A stretch of DNA of 64,000 bases from Saksenaea vasiformis B4078 (taxonomy: Eukaryota > Mucoromycota > Mucoromycetes > Mucorales > Saksenaeaceae): assembly GCA_000697055.1 (NCBI GenBank), contig JNDT01002127.1:62001-126000 (forward strand), in the 5' to 3' direction. The translations under genes were made by a program, and so were the position numbers. The notes beneath the pieces are model-generated. The model was given only the letters and a program-made list of their open reading frames with translations, ran no database searches and was not told where the DNA came from. Positions 52,150 to 61,123 of this stretch are shown one piece after another (position 1 is the stretch's first letter; each line of letters begins with the position of its first letter).

Positions 52150-53037
52150 TATGACAAATACCATGGGAAGAAGGCATCAGTATAGGTTATGGAAAGACTG
52201 CGGAAATCGATATCCAGAAACAAGGGATCGTGTTCCTTTGGTGCAGCCGAGCCTTTTAGAGGATCTTGATGAGCATTTCATTCTACCAGCAAGCACAACA
52301 GAGTCGCATCCGAGGACAGTCCGACTTCCTGAGGAATTAGCTCAATTGACTGAGAATGACATGTTGAGGAAGGTAATCACTGCTGTGGAGCTTTGTGACG
52401 AATATAAGTATTACGTCAAAGAAATAATTGATCCGGAATTGAAGCGCAGCGTGTCATTTTATGCTGCTCGCTTGCAAGCTATAAATGCACAGAGGCATGT
52501 TCCTGAGGATAGGCGAGACGATTTATACCCGTGTCATTACTTACGATTGCAAGGAACTAATCAGCTGTTTGTTCGACTATGAATATCAATGCATTCGCTT
52601 GAAGGTCTATCGTCCGCTGTGTCATCCCTCCCGTGAGCCGCAATCATTACGAGTGATGCCAGCAGAACTCTGTTCGTACATTGCTGAGAACGCACAACAT
52701 CAAGATACACAGTCGCTGTATCAAGACGTTGTTGCCCAATTTCCAGAACGACGTTGCTTCGACACAGTTCTATCGTTAGTGGCGTGGTGCGTTTAGGCAG
52801 ACTTACCAGCTGCAAAACGACCAATTGATTCGTTCGCGAAGACTTGTAGGACAGCAGACTAACAATGAACCTTGCAAGTTACATATAATTATAACTGAAC
52901 GCAACCTTTGCCATAGCAATAGTCATTTTACGAGGGATAAAAAGGATATCATCGTGTATACTTGTAGAAATCTTCTGCCAGTCCTTCGCCGCTCTAATTC
53001 TCCCTCCGGAGACATTGTTTGCCTAACCTTCTCCTGA
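52150..53037 (+). pseudogene. Unrecognised broken ORF next to the Fanzor-like locus
   Basis: The plus strand reads MTNTMGRRHQYRLWKDCGNR, then PSLLEDLDEHFILPASTTES, LAQLTENDMLRKVITAVELC, DPELKRSVSFYAARLQAINA in one frame. After a frame change near 52545 it continues as DCKELISCLFDYEYQCIRLK, HPSREPQSLRVMPAELCSYI and ALYQDVV-like YQDVVAQFPERRC. The two halves look like one protein. No domain was recognised; it could be an accessory gene of the neighbouring element transcribed divergently from it. A single frameshift, or an unrecognised short intron, separates the halves. Confidence 0.35.
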
Positions 53038-53406
53038 GGTTGTCGTTATCGGCGATGATGACAACCATAACACTTCAGTTATAACAGATAAAAAGCTGTT
53101 GCGAGTTGTCTTGAGTGAAAGATGCAAGAAAATCATCGTGCCAACGAGTGCTGGCGGAAAAGCAAGGAGGACTATGTGGAAAGAAAACGAACTCCGAGGA
53201 CATTTTTAGAGCATAGCACCTATACACGATATTTATAGAGTTTTCTATGATTACAATAAAGAATGATTATGACTTCGTCCGGTTCTTCACAGAAGTCCGA
53301 TATTCGTAAACGTTGGCAGTGATTCCGGTTAAATGTTACGCCACGGTGGCTCACGTGAAACCGCAAAGTGGTAACAATCCTTGCTGCGTCCCCTCTAGCA
53401 ACAATC
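53038..53406. other. Upstream region of the PHO85-like gene
   Basis: No coding signal. It holds the promoter of the CDK gene; no clear TATA box was seen. Confidence 0.4.
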
Positions 53407-53483
53407 GTCTCTTTTTTGCTTCTTGCTCTTTGTTTCTTCCCTTTTTCTTTTCTTTTCTTTTTTTACATCTCTTCTTTCACATC
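53407..53483 (+). promoter_or_regulatory. Pyrimidine-rich leader of the PHO85-like gene
   Basis: Long C/T tract ending at the ATG at 53484. Supports that start over an upstream in-frame codon at 53313, whose translation would run through the tract as Phe/Leu-rich sequence. Confidence 0.5.
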
Positions 53484-54401
53484 ATGGCTACAGCTAACGG
53501 AACACCTGATCAGCGATACCTTCGACTTGAGAAATTAGGTGAAGGTACCTACGCCACTGTCTATAAGGGCAAAAGTCGATTAGGTGGTGAAATCACTGCT
53601 TTAAAAGAAATCCATCTGGACGCTGAAGAAGGTGCACCCTCAACAGCCATTCGAGAAATTTCACTGATGAAGGAACTCAAGCACCCGAACATCGTGCGTT
53701 TGCAGGACGTAATTCACACAGAGAATAAACTAGTACTTGTGTTTGAGTACATGGACCAAGATCTCAAGAAATTCATGGACTCCACTGCACGGTCTACCCA
53801 CGGTGCACTTGACACAACCACCATCAAATCATTTATGTTCCAGCTGCTTAAAGGTATCGCTTATTGCCATGAGAACCGTGTGCTGCACCGCGACTTGAAG
53901 CCCCAAAATCTGCTGATCAATAAGCGCCGCGAGCTCAAGCTCGGCGATTTTGGTCTTGCACGCGCTTTCGGCATCCCCGTCAACACATTTTCCAACGAAG
54001 TCGTAACGCTATGGTACCGCGCCCCTGACGTGCTGTTAGGTTCACGCATGTACTCAACATCCATCGACATCTGGTCCGCCGGATGTATCATGGCCGAAAT
54101 GTATACCGGACGCCCCTTGTTCCCTGGTACCACCAATGAGGACCAGCTGCAGAAGATCTTCCGCATGATGGGAACCCCGACAGAACAAACCTGGCCTGGT
54201 GTGTCGCAATTGCCAGAATACAAGCCCTCACAAGTCATCTATCCACCCCAACACATTAATCAGATCCTGCCCACCGTCGATGCATGCGGTATAGACCTCC
54301 TTAGCCGGATGCTCCAGTACCAGCCCCAAATGAGGATATCAGCAAAAGATGCGCTGAATCATGTGTATTTCAACGAAGTCAGATACATGCAACTTGAGTA
54401 G
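53484..54401 (+). CDS. PHO85: PHO85/CDK5-type cyclin-dependent kinase
   Basis: Single-exon gene, 305 residues. Features: Gly loop [11 protein letters not shown], catalytic Lys in TALKEI, the cyclin-binding helix [20 protein letters not shown], hinge [12 protein letters not shown], catalytic loop [53 protein letters not shown], and C-lobe [22 protein letters not shown] with [20 protein letters not shown] is diagnostic of Pho85/CDK5 rather than Cdk1. It phosphorylates targets in phosphate, glycogen and cell-cycle control with Pcl cyclins. The middle and 3' part are richer in G+C than the neighbours. Absence of any intron stands out beside its intron-rich neighbours. Confidence 0.95.
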   Translation: MATANGTPDQRYLRLEKLGEGTYATVYKGKSRLGGEITALKEIHLDAEEGAPSTAIREISLMKELKHPNIVRLQDVIHTENKLVLVFEYMDQDLKKFMDSTARSTHGALDTTTIKSFMFQLLKGIAYCHENRVLHRDLKPQNLLINKRRELKLGDFGLARAFGIPVNTFSNEVVTLWYRAPDVLLGSRMYSTSIDIWSAGCIMAEMYTGRPLFPGTTNEDQLQKIFRMMGTPTEQTWPGVSQLPEYKPSQVIYPPQHINQILPTVDACGIDLLSRMLQYQPQMRISAKDALNHVYFNEVRYMQLE

Positions 54402-54460
54402 GTTCCAAATCATCATCTACCTTTTGCCGCTATTCGCCGCCAAGGTTTTTAATAAAAGAT

Positions 54461-54585
54461 ATCGGTACTGTACGATACGGTCGTGTTCGGTACAGGCAAT
54501 TGTGCCGAATACAGTCGGTTAGTACGTGGTCAGTACGCTCCAGAAGTCGGTCGGTACAGACAGTTGTACTGACAAATGTACCGAT
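54461..54585. repeat. CGGTAC-rich inverted-repeat element
   Basis: A 125-base stretch begins ATCGGTAC and ends GTACCGAT, an 8-bp terminal inverted repeat. Inside it has further CGGTACAG, GGCAATTGTGCC and CAGTAC motifs that can pair. It lies 60 bases after the PHO85 stop. It resembles a small non-autonomous (MITE-like) element; no target duplication was established. Confidence 0.4.
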
Positions 54586-55365
54586 TATAAAGGTTTGGGT
54601 TTGTGGTTTAACATGGTTGCCAAACTGAATCATTTCATCATGAGAAATATTGACAATGAAGCCACTGCCAGGAAAAAGAATCTCATATTTTGTTGGTAAA
54701 AAAGAAAGAAAAGAAAAAAAAAGAGAATGGGAAAATGGGAAAGGGAAGAGAAAGGATGTGTTGCTTAGTTTTCCTTTAGCTACAACGATGCTTCATATGC
54801 GTCACCATTGGGATTACAGGATGTCCCAACTTTCCTATTAACAGGACACCGTCTCCCATAACGTACGGAAATTTCGATATGATGATGGGTAAATACGTTA
54901 CAATGATTTCTCCTAGCTAGTTTTGTGGTTTAATGATTAATTGGCTGTAGTGTCAAAAAGTTCTGCCAATACATTAAAAAAAAAAAGCTTATTTCCTTCT
55001 CAGCATGAAATGTGCCCTACAACAAGCAACCGACATCTTCTCCGCTGCAATGCTGAGAAGAGATTTATTTTTAGCTACAGATCACATTGTTGTTTCGCGG
55101 CTACTCAATGTTCACATTTTTTTCTTTCGCAATCAGAATATCACATTGCCTGCTTCTCTGGTCTCTGTTCGAAGCACTTGTTTGCACGCAAAGGGGGGAA
55201 CACTGAATTAGTAAAACAGTTCATGTTAATGGCCTTAGTGGTGGTGCTTTATTTGGTGCTTAGGGTGGGTTGGTTGGTAGTGGCTGCTAGCCAGCCGAGT
55301 TAAAAACATACGTAGTTTCCTGAAACTGTAAGGAGTGGGATGCTGATATTACATAGATGAAGGAT
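54586..55365. other. No gene recognised
   Basis: Contains an A/G-rich run near 54700-54755 and short frames without motifs. Ends at the 3' end of the membrane protein gene. Confidence 0.4.
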
Positions 55366-56525
55366 TCACTGACGCTGTCGGGTATTGAAAGACGATTGGG
55401 GGAGCGGCTTCTGGTTGGCCTTAGTAACGATTTCTTGGATATGATTCTGATAAAACTCGCGCTCGGATATTTTCATGCTCCAATCGCTGGTAATTCTACT
55501 ACGGCTGGCCAACTTGGTACATAGCCATTCGAAGAATGAATACATAGGCCATGCAATAATGATCAGGGACGTAATGACACAGGTTGCGCGGACAAAGAAA
55601 CTGCTAGTCCAGGCTGAAAGGGGAGTAGCCCCAGTCTTAATCGTGATTTTCGATTCTTTTGTTTCGTAAGATATAACGAGGTTGTGCTGATAACCACGGG
55701 AACGAATAGCGGAAGTAAGAGCTATCGATGGATCAATGAGCCTAATGATACCTCTTTTTCTTTTGTCTTTCTTTACCTCGCGTGAGTTCGCTGTAATTCC
55801 ACGCGATGACCTTTGTGACATGCAGTTCTCTCAATCGACCTTGCCGATTAACGTATTCGTCGCAGACTTCGCTAGCAGTCTTCGTATATCCCGTACTGAT
55901 ATCCATGGGACCATGGAGTCCTCGACAGTTGGGATCGACGTAATTGCTGCAATCTATTTCAAAATTGAAATCTTCCACTTGTACTGCTTGCGGATTGCGC
56001 TCTTCAATGACTAGATTTCCATCTCGATCATGCATAGCCCGTGATTTGAAACGCGTTGCACGGTGGTAACCTAGGTAATTTCAGCGTAAGCTCGATAGAG
56101 TTCATTCAAAAGACTACGGCGTGCAACATACCACGAAACTTTATTTTCATTTTAGGTGGTGTGTTGTGCTCATACAAAAATCGTACAAGTGCTTCGCCAT
56201 CCTCGTTGATGTGTTTATCGTAGGAAACAACCGTATCTTTCTGAATCTGATACGGAACGGTGCGTGAGGCTCCACGACGAGAATTCTCATCTACCGTCAC
56301 TTGCAACAGTGGCACCGTGGAATCTTCTTCGTTGGGTGGACTAGTATCATCGATTGCGGTATTGTATGGCAGTATGCTCTCAGAATGCACCGAGGAAGCC
56401 CCTGCGCGATGGATGTCCCTTAATGGATCAATCGCCTCTTCATAGCTTGGTGGACTAAACGATTTGTCTACATCGGAAGTGGGAGGAGCAGACGGTGTTC
56501 CTAATGTTTCAAGGCCAGAAGTCAT
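55366..56525 (-). CDS. Single-pass membrane protein with PPxY motif
   Basis: Three or four exons. The cytosolic N-terminus (MTSGLETLGTPSAPPTSDVD) has a PPxY motif (SPPSYEEAID), the ligand of WW-domain ubiquitin ligases of the Rsp5/Nedd4 type. A conserved-looking core follows: DTVVSYDKHINEDGEALVRF, KMKIKFRG, RATRFKSRAM, VQVEDFNFEIDCSNYV, and RGYQHNLVISYETKESKITI. One clear membrane segment near the C-terminus (FFVRATCVITSLIIIAWPMY) is followed by a short basic tail. Proteins with the same layout (VTDF-F-IDL core plus one or two membrane spans) occur widely in fungi, but I know no function. The start at MTSG is chosen because the upstream sequence is CT-rich like other leaders. Confidence 0.65.
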
Positions 56526-56902
56526 CTTGTAGTGAAGGAGAAGAAAGAGCAGGATCATCGTTTTCTTGGCCAAGAGATTTTTGTTGTCAATTCGCGATAT
56601 ATAATTGGCCGCAAAAAAAATTTCAACTTCCCTTCATTGGCCTTGGTGTAACACTATAAAAATAACTCGGTATTCCTTCTGCAATGATATAATCACTCTT
56701 GCTCACCATGAAACAGGATAGGAATATCGAATTTAGCAGATCAAAAAAGTAGAATCGGTAGTAATACAGTCCGTGCAGTCGCCATACACATTGCATGTGT
56801 AAAAACTCGCATCCGAAGTATGAACGGGATTTAGGCCGCGCTAGGACCAGTGATCCAGGTATTTGCATTGCATTCACCGGACCTTAGGAAACCACGCTTA
56901 CA
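56526..56902. other. Upstream of membrane protein; short frame only
   Basis: Contains the membrane protein promoter and a minus-strand frame (56623-56877) that might be the broken downstream part of the duplicated relic to its right. No family recognised. Confidence 0.3.
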
Positions 56903-57290
56903 CACACCTTAATTTTAGCCGCATAAATCTTGGCAAGCTGTCCTCATTCCTAATGTAGATCTTCAGTAGACCCTTGTTATTGTCTGAGCTTGGCAATACA
57001 AAGTTCCATGTAACCGTCAGTAATTGACTGCTGTGATAAATATGTCCTTTTGCGCTTGGCGTCCTTATGACTTTCGATTGGGCTTGGAGATAGAAATTTT
57101 AGTCGGCTTAGGAAGTCTATCCGCTACCATTCGTCATTGTAATAACATGTCTGACATCGGAGTTGAATGACCGCAATAGCAAGGTCGTTTCCTGTCAACT
57201 CATTCACTATGGGCACCATGAAGATCCGATATCTGACTCTATAAGATCACGTAGGATGCAGCTGTTTATTAAGACTACTTTAATGGATAA
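56903..57290 (-). repeat. Copy 1 of a duplicated relic
   Basis: Closely matches 59507-59905. On the minus strand it encodes QLLTVTWNFVLPSSDNNKGL, then LKIYIRNEDSLPRFMRLKL, the same peptide as copy 2, but a one-base insertion (AATCGAAAGTC versus AATCGAAGTC) breaks the frame just before it. The peptide resembles the N-terminal Kre9/Knh-type module of secreted Ser/Thr-rich cell-wall proteins (tentative). Similarity is near-complete over the first 200 bases and fades after that. Confidence 0.8.
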
Positions 57291-57689
57291 TATATAAAAA
57301 GAATGTTCAAAATAAAAGCAAAGACCTATTTAAGTAAATCGCGTAAGTTCGCGTCTTCTCCAAGGTTATAAGCACGCAAGAACCAATCGAGACTGCCAAA
57401 CCAGCAACTTTGTAACCGGATCGCTTGGTTGGAGTTTCTGGCCCGAAGGACTACCCTAGGGAGTCCATGCTAAAACAATAGCAGGCGGCAAATTCCCGTT
57501 GCACTCCCAGGACTCAGGTAAAATATAATACATAGAACGTGATGACGATGAGGATTCTTTTCGGGTATGACGGCTGCAAGATGGCAATACATACGACCTA
57601 ATAAATGAGACTAAAGCTCTGGATTTCGATCCAGGCACAAAAAAGCATCAACTGAGAGGTACTCTCAAAGCTGGCCCCACTTCTAATGC
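57291..57689. other. No gene recognised
   Basis: Gene-free. A short minus-strand frame (57456-57638) is not convincing. Confidence 0.35.
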
Positions 57690-58560
57690 ATCAATGTGAC
57701 AAGTAGAGATCATCAACTTTCAACTGGTTCGCTTTAATTGCCGAGGTCTCAAAAAAGATACTAGCCTCAGCAGCAAGGTTTCTTTGTACGCCATATCCGG
57801 AAACCTTTCTTTTTGACCTCACTGCCCTTCAAAAAAAAAAAAAGCCTCATGTCACCACACAAAATTTTGCTACTTGTTTAGACGGCAGTCTTCAAATATC
57901 GTCCAGTCTATGGACTACCTATTGTGCGCTTATATGCTATAATCTACAATTCCAGCTCACTCTTTTAGACATCTACGGAGATAAGCGCCTCCTCGCATTT
58001 GCGTTCTGCTATGCCTTCCTTTTTCACAGCTCCGGAATCCAGTTTACAGTGTCGTCATTCCGCTACTGCACGTACAGTCCTTTTAGGGAATTTAATTATA
58101 ATATATCAACTTAAATGCTTCCGATTCACTTAGCGTGTCTCACTTCTCCCAGGACCTGGACTGTCGCTCGCTTCCCTTTTCCGTTGGGAATTCCATGCTG
58201 ATCAGGTAATGGATTACAACTATCCACCTACCAGCTATCTATATGCTACACCAAAGGCGTGGAGACGCTCCTAGTATGCATCTTTTCCGGCCAAGCCCAT
58301 TCACTCTTCTGGCGTACATATTGTAACTCCCTCCTTTACCACCGAGGGATTGAACACTGTAACCTCCAGCAAGTTCCTCTCTGCATCATCTGAGGACTAG
58401 TGGAGCCGCGAAAACGCTTACTGTGGTCCTGCCCTAAGAAAGAGCCGATCTGGGCTTAACTTGAAGATCAATCCCTTAGTAAGCGGCGTAAACCACAGCC
58501 AACTGACGAGCCCACGTTTGTACAAAGACATCGGACCTTGGCCGATCTACTCGTCCACGG
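57690..58560 (+). mobile_element. LINE-like (non-LTR retrotransposon) endonuclease relic
   Basis: In one plus frame FNCRGLKKDTSLSSKVSLYA resembles the start of the AP-endonuclease domain of LINE ORF2 proteins (LNCRGL...). In another, LQISSSLWTTYCALICYNLQ, then FQLTLLDIYGDKRLLAFAF, resembles the later SSxxWTxxCGIL...D-R strand of the same domain. The two are separated by an A13 run and frame changes. No reverse transcriptase was found, so this is at best a 5' fragment. Confidence 0.35.
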
Positions 58561-59506
58561 TGAGACTAACTACATCATTCTCTCTTTTACCATTCAGTTG
58601 ACTTATTTTTCTTTTATAGTGGATGATTGGTACTAATGATATCCTGGCTGAATTCCAGGAGTTCTACGCGGTCTCAGCTCACTTAGCAAAGACACAAGGA
58701 AATCTAAGTGACATTCGTGTTCTATAAGTTAGACACTTACGTCTCATTTATAGAAACAAATACTTCATTTACCTTCTTCATTCTATGTATATTTAAGGCG
58801 CTACATCGATATTCCCTGCTATGCTCAACGAAATCGAATCAGACCCACGTTGCACGACCACTCACGCGCCAGAGCTGCCCTGAACCTTATTTGATTGCCA
58901 GGGCGGGAAGTCCAGTGCCTGCCTTTTTGGCATGGGTGCTAAGAAAAATGGAATCGAATTCATTACCAAATATCTTGGTCAACATGACGAAGTGCTGAAT
59001 GAACTAAAGAAAGGTACCCCTGAATCAAGTTTTGTTCCATTTGTATCTGGATTCGTTGCTCGAGGATCTATTCTCTACCTAAGCTATATTCTGTCAGTCG
59101 TGATAATGAAAAAAAGAAAAAAGAAAATACATGAATCCTAATCCTCTGTGCTTTACTTTTTGATATAGGGCCAACTCTGCACTCGAATCATTTTCCCATA
59201 GGAAACCAGATTGGTTTAACTATGTGCGGCTCTGGCATACGAAGATTGACATCACGGCCTGCGAAATAAAACCGCCTTGTAAAAATGGGTCCAATGATTA
59301 TGCTGAATAGTCTTTTTCCGCTGTCTATTACAAGCCAAAGGGCGGAAAGCAAGAAAAGGATGCTCCCGGTACACATTCTTGGCGCTCGAATAAGGTGATG
59401 GAAATACAGAAGCAAAGGCAAATGTCTGAAGGAATTTGAAGTTTGATCTGCCTCAAGTGTCATTATTGTATGCAATTAAGATTTATCGGAAGTTAGGGAA
59501 ACGTGC
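58561..59506. other. Repeat-derived DNA, no intact gene
   Basis: A plus-strand frame at 58932-59141 (GAKKNGIEFITKYLGQHDEV) looks protein-like but has no recognised family. Around 58918-58942 a GGCATGGGTGCTAAGAAA motif is a diverged copy of the terminal repeat of the MITE-like element at 63.6 kb. Confidence 0.3.
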
Positions 59507-59905
59507 GCTTCCTCACTTTAATTTTAGCCGCATAAATCTTGGCAAGCTGTCCTCATTCCTAATGTAGATCTTCAGTAGACCCTTGTTATTGTCTGAGCTT
59601 GGCAATACAAAGTTCCATGTAACCGTCAGTAACTGACTGTTGTGATAAATATGTTCTTTTGCGCTTGGCATCCTTATGACTTCGATTGGGCTTGGAGACA
59701 GAAATTTAGACTGCTTAGCCAACCTTTGTCCGCAGCCATTCGTCATACGTAACACGTCCTAGCCTCGGAATTGAATGGCCGCTATAGCAAATGTCAGATG
59801 AAGACCTTTTTTGTCAGTTCCATGAGCTATTGACAGCATGAAAATCTGACTATGTTTCTGTAAGATCACATAGGATGCATCTGTCTACTGAGACCGCATT
59901 AATGA
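59507..59905 (-). repeat. Copy 2 of a duplicated relic
   Basis: Second copy of the sequence at 56903-57290, 2.6 kb away in the same orientation. Here the reading frame is open from LSPSPIEVIRMPSAKEHIYH through QLLTVTWNFVLPSSDNNKGL to the stop after RFMRLKLK, but stops occur just upstream (near 59760), where a signal peptide would be expected. Probably the remnant of a small secreted-protein gene; it could also be an exon of a spliced gene whose other exons were lost. Confidence 0.75.
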
Positions 59906-60340
59906 ATACGACATAACAAAAGTTTACTTAAGAAATCGTGCTGATAGATCGTTGGTATTATACCTTCAAGCATAGACAACAAATATCATTGACTACTTGG
60001 GCCCCATTAATCCCTTCTAAAAAAACATTCCCTTCCCACAGCAAACGCCTCTGGTATAGAAATCCTCAAGCTAAATTGTCAGATTTTCGTCTATTTCAGT
60101 AATAAATGCGCACACTTTATGTTAAGGCCCCCAAGATCTGGTGCAATTCAGTGCACGTACCATGTTCAGTACTAACTGAAGAGTTCACAGAAAGGTGATC
60201 TGAGACGTGTATGTTGCAGCCAAAGTACTACGCGTCTTGTATCTGTTTTACAGCATCTTCCATGACTGTCCCAAAGAGGCTTGTGCCGCCTGAGATCTAA
60301 TTACGCTTTTTGTCCTTGTCTTGTTTCTCCAGTTGTCAGC
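59906..60340. other. Upstream region of POP7
   Basis: No coding signal. The last 60 bases are pyrimidine-rich and probably hold the POP7 leader. Confidence 0.4.
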
Positions 60341-60951
60341 ATGAAGGAATCGATCCAAAAGCGGCCACGCATTGAAGGCAAGCCATTGTTTCTCAACTTC
60401 GGCTCGCCAGTAACATGTTACAATAGGTGCATTACATAAACGAGCGCCACAACGACCAGCATCCGTTCCAACCGACGTCTATGTATCCCATAAAAGCAAA
60501 ACGCCGGCACTCGTGAAAAGGATCAAGCAACTCATGATCAATGAAAAGTATAATGTCATTTGTCCAGGGTAAAAAGTGGTGGTGTGGGACTCAACGCGCG
60601 AAATCGTAGACACAAAGTCGTCACTATGCATGGCATGGGGGCCATGGTGTGTCGAACTATCGCCACCGCTCTAGCTGCGCAGGAAGCTTTACAAGGCCAA
60701 GTCGACATGAAAACCACAACAGATACAGTTGCATTGATTGATGATATCATACCAGAAGATATGGTAAAGAGACGGATGATATTAGTGCAGTAACTGAGTT
60801 TCGTTCAAAGGACAAGGATATCGAGACACAAGAACGACTGAATTCAGCTGTCCACATTCAAATCATAGCGAAGCCGGGACTTATGGAACTGCAACAGTCA
60901 TTACGACCAATGTCAAGCCATCCATCACGAAACAGAACGAAACGCAAATAA
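60341..60951 (+). CDS. POP7: RNase P/MRP subunit Pop7 (Rpp20, Alba-like)
   Basis: Four exons. Exon 1 encodes MKESIQKRPRIEG. A GC-AG intron (donor AAG|GCAAGC, acceptor AATAG) leads to ALHKRAPQRPASVPTDVYVS and KSKTPALVKRIKQLMINEKY. A 41-nt GT-AG intron leads to HKVVTMHGMGAMVCRTIATA, the Alba core, then AAQEALQGQVDMKTTTDTVA and LIDDIIPEDM. A last intron of about 47 nt leads to DKDIETQERLNSAVHIQIIA and a basic tail. DxYVSxKxP, the HGMGAM turn, TDTVxLIDDxxPED and the NSAVHIxI strand identify Pop7/Rpp20, which binds the P3 arm of RNase P and RNase MRP RNA with Pop6 in tRNA and rRNA maturation. About 140 residues, normal size. Convergent with PAXBP1. Confidence 0.82.
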
Positions 60952-61123
60952 AAAAAAAAGGAAAAACAATGCGAAATTAATGGTACATGCCTATTCGTTT
61001 CTATTGCTACGCTGCGCCGACCGAGACGCATTTCATGCATCATAGAGAATAGTGGAGCCGAGCGATCAGAATGACCACATAGCGTATCTTGCAAGGCAAA
61101 CTACGTAAATTGCCCATCCTTGT

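Noticed and set aside
53861..54238. Antisense frame of 125 codons
   Set aside because: Opposite strand of the PHO85 kinase core; no independent motif.
60858..61094. Minus-strand frame as the missing C-terminus of the PAXBP1-like gene
   Set aside because: A splice from the preceding exon can be drawn, but the peptide does not resemble the family C-terminus and the frame is antisense to the last POP7 exon.
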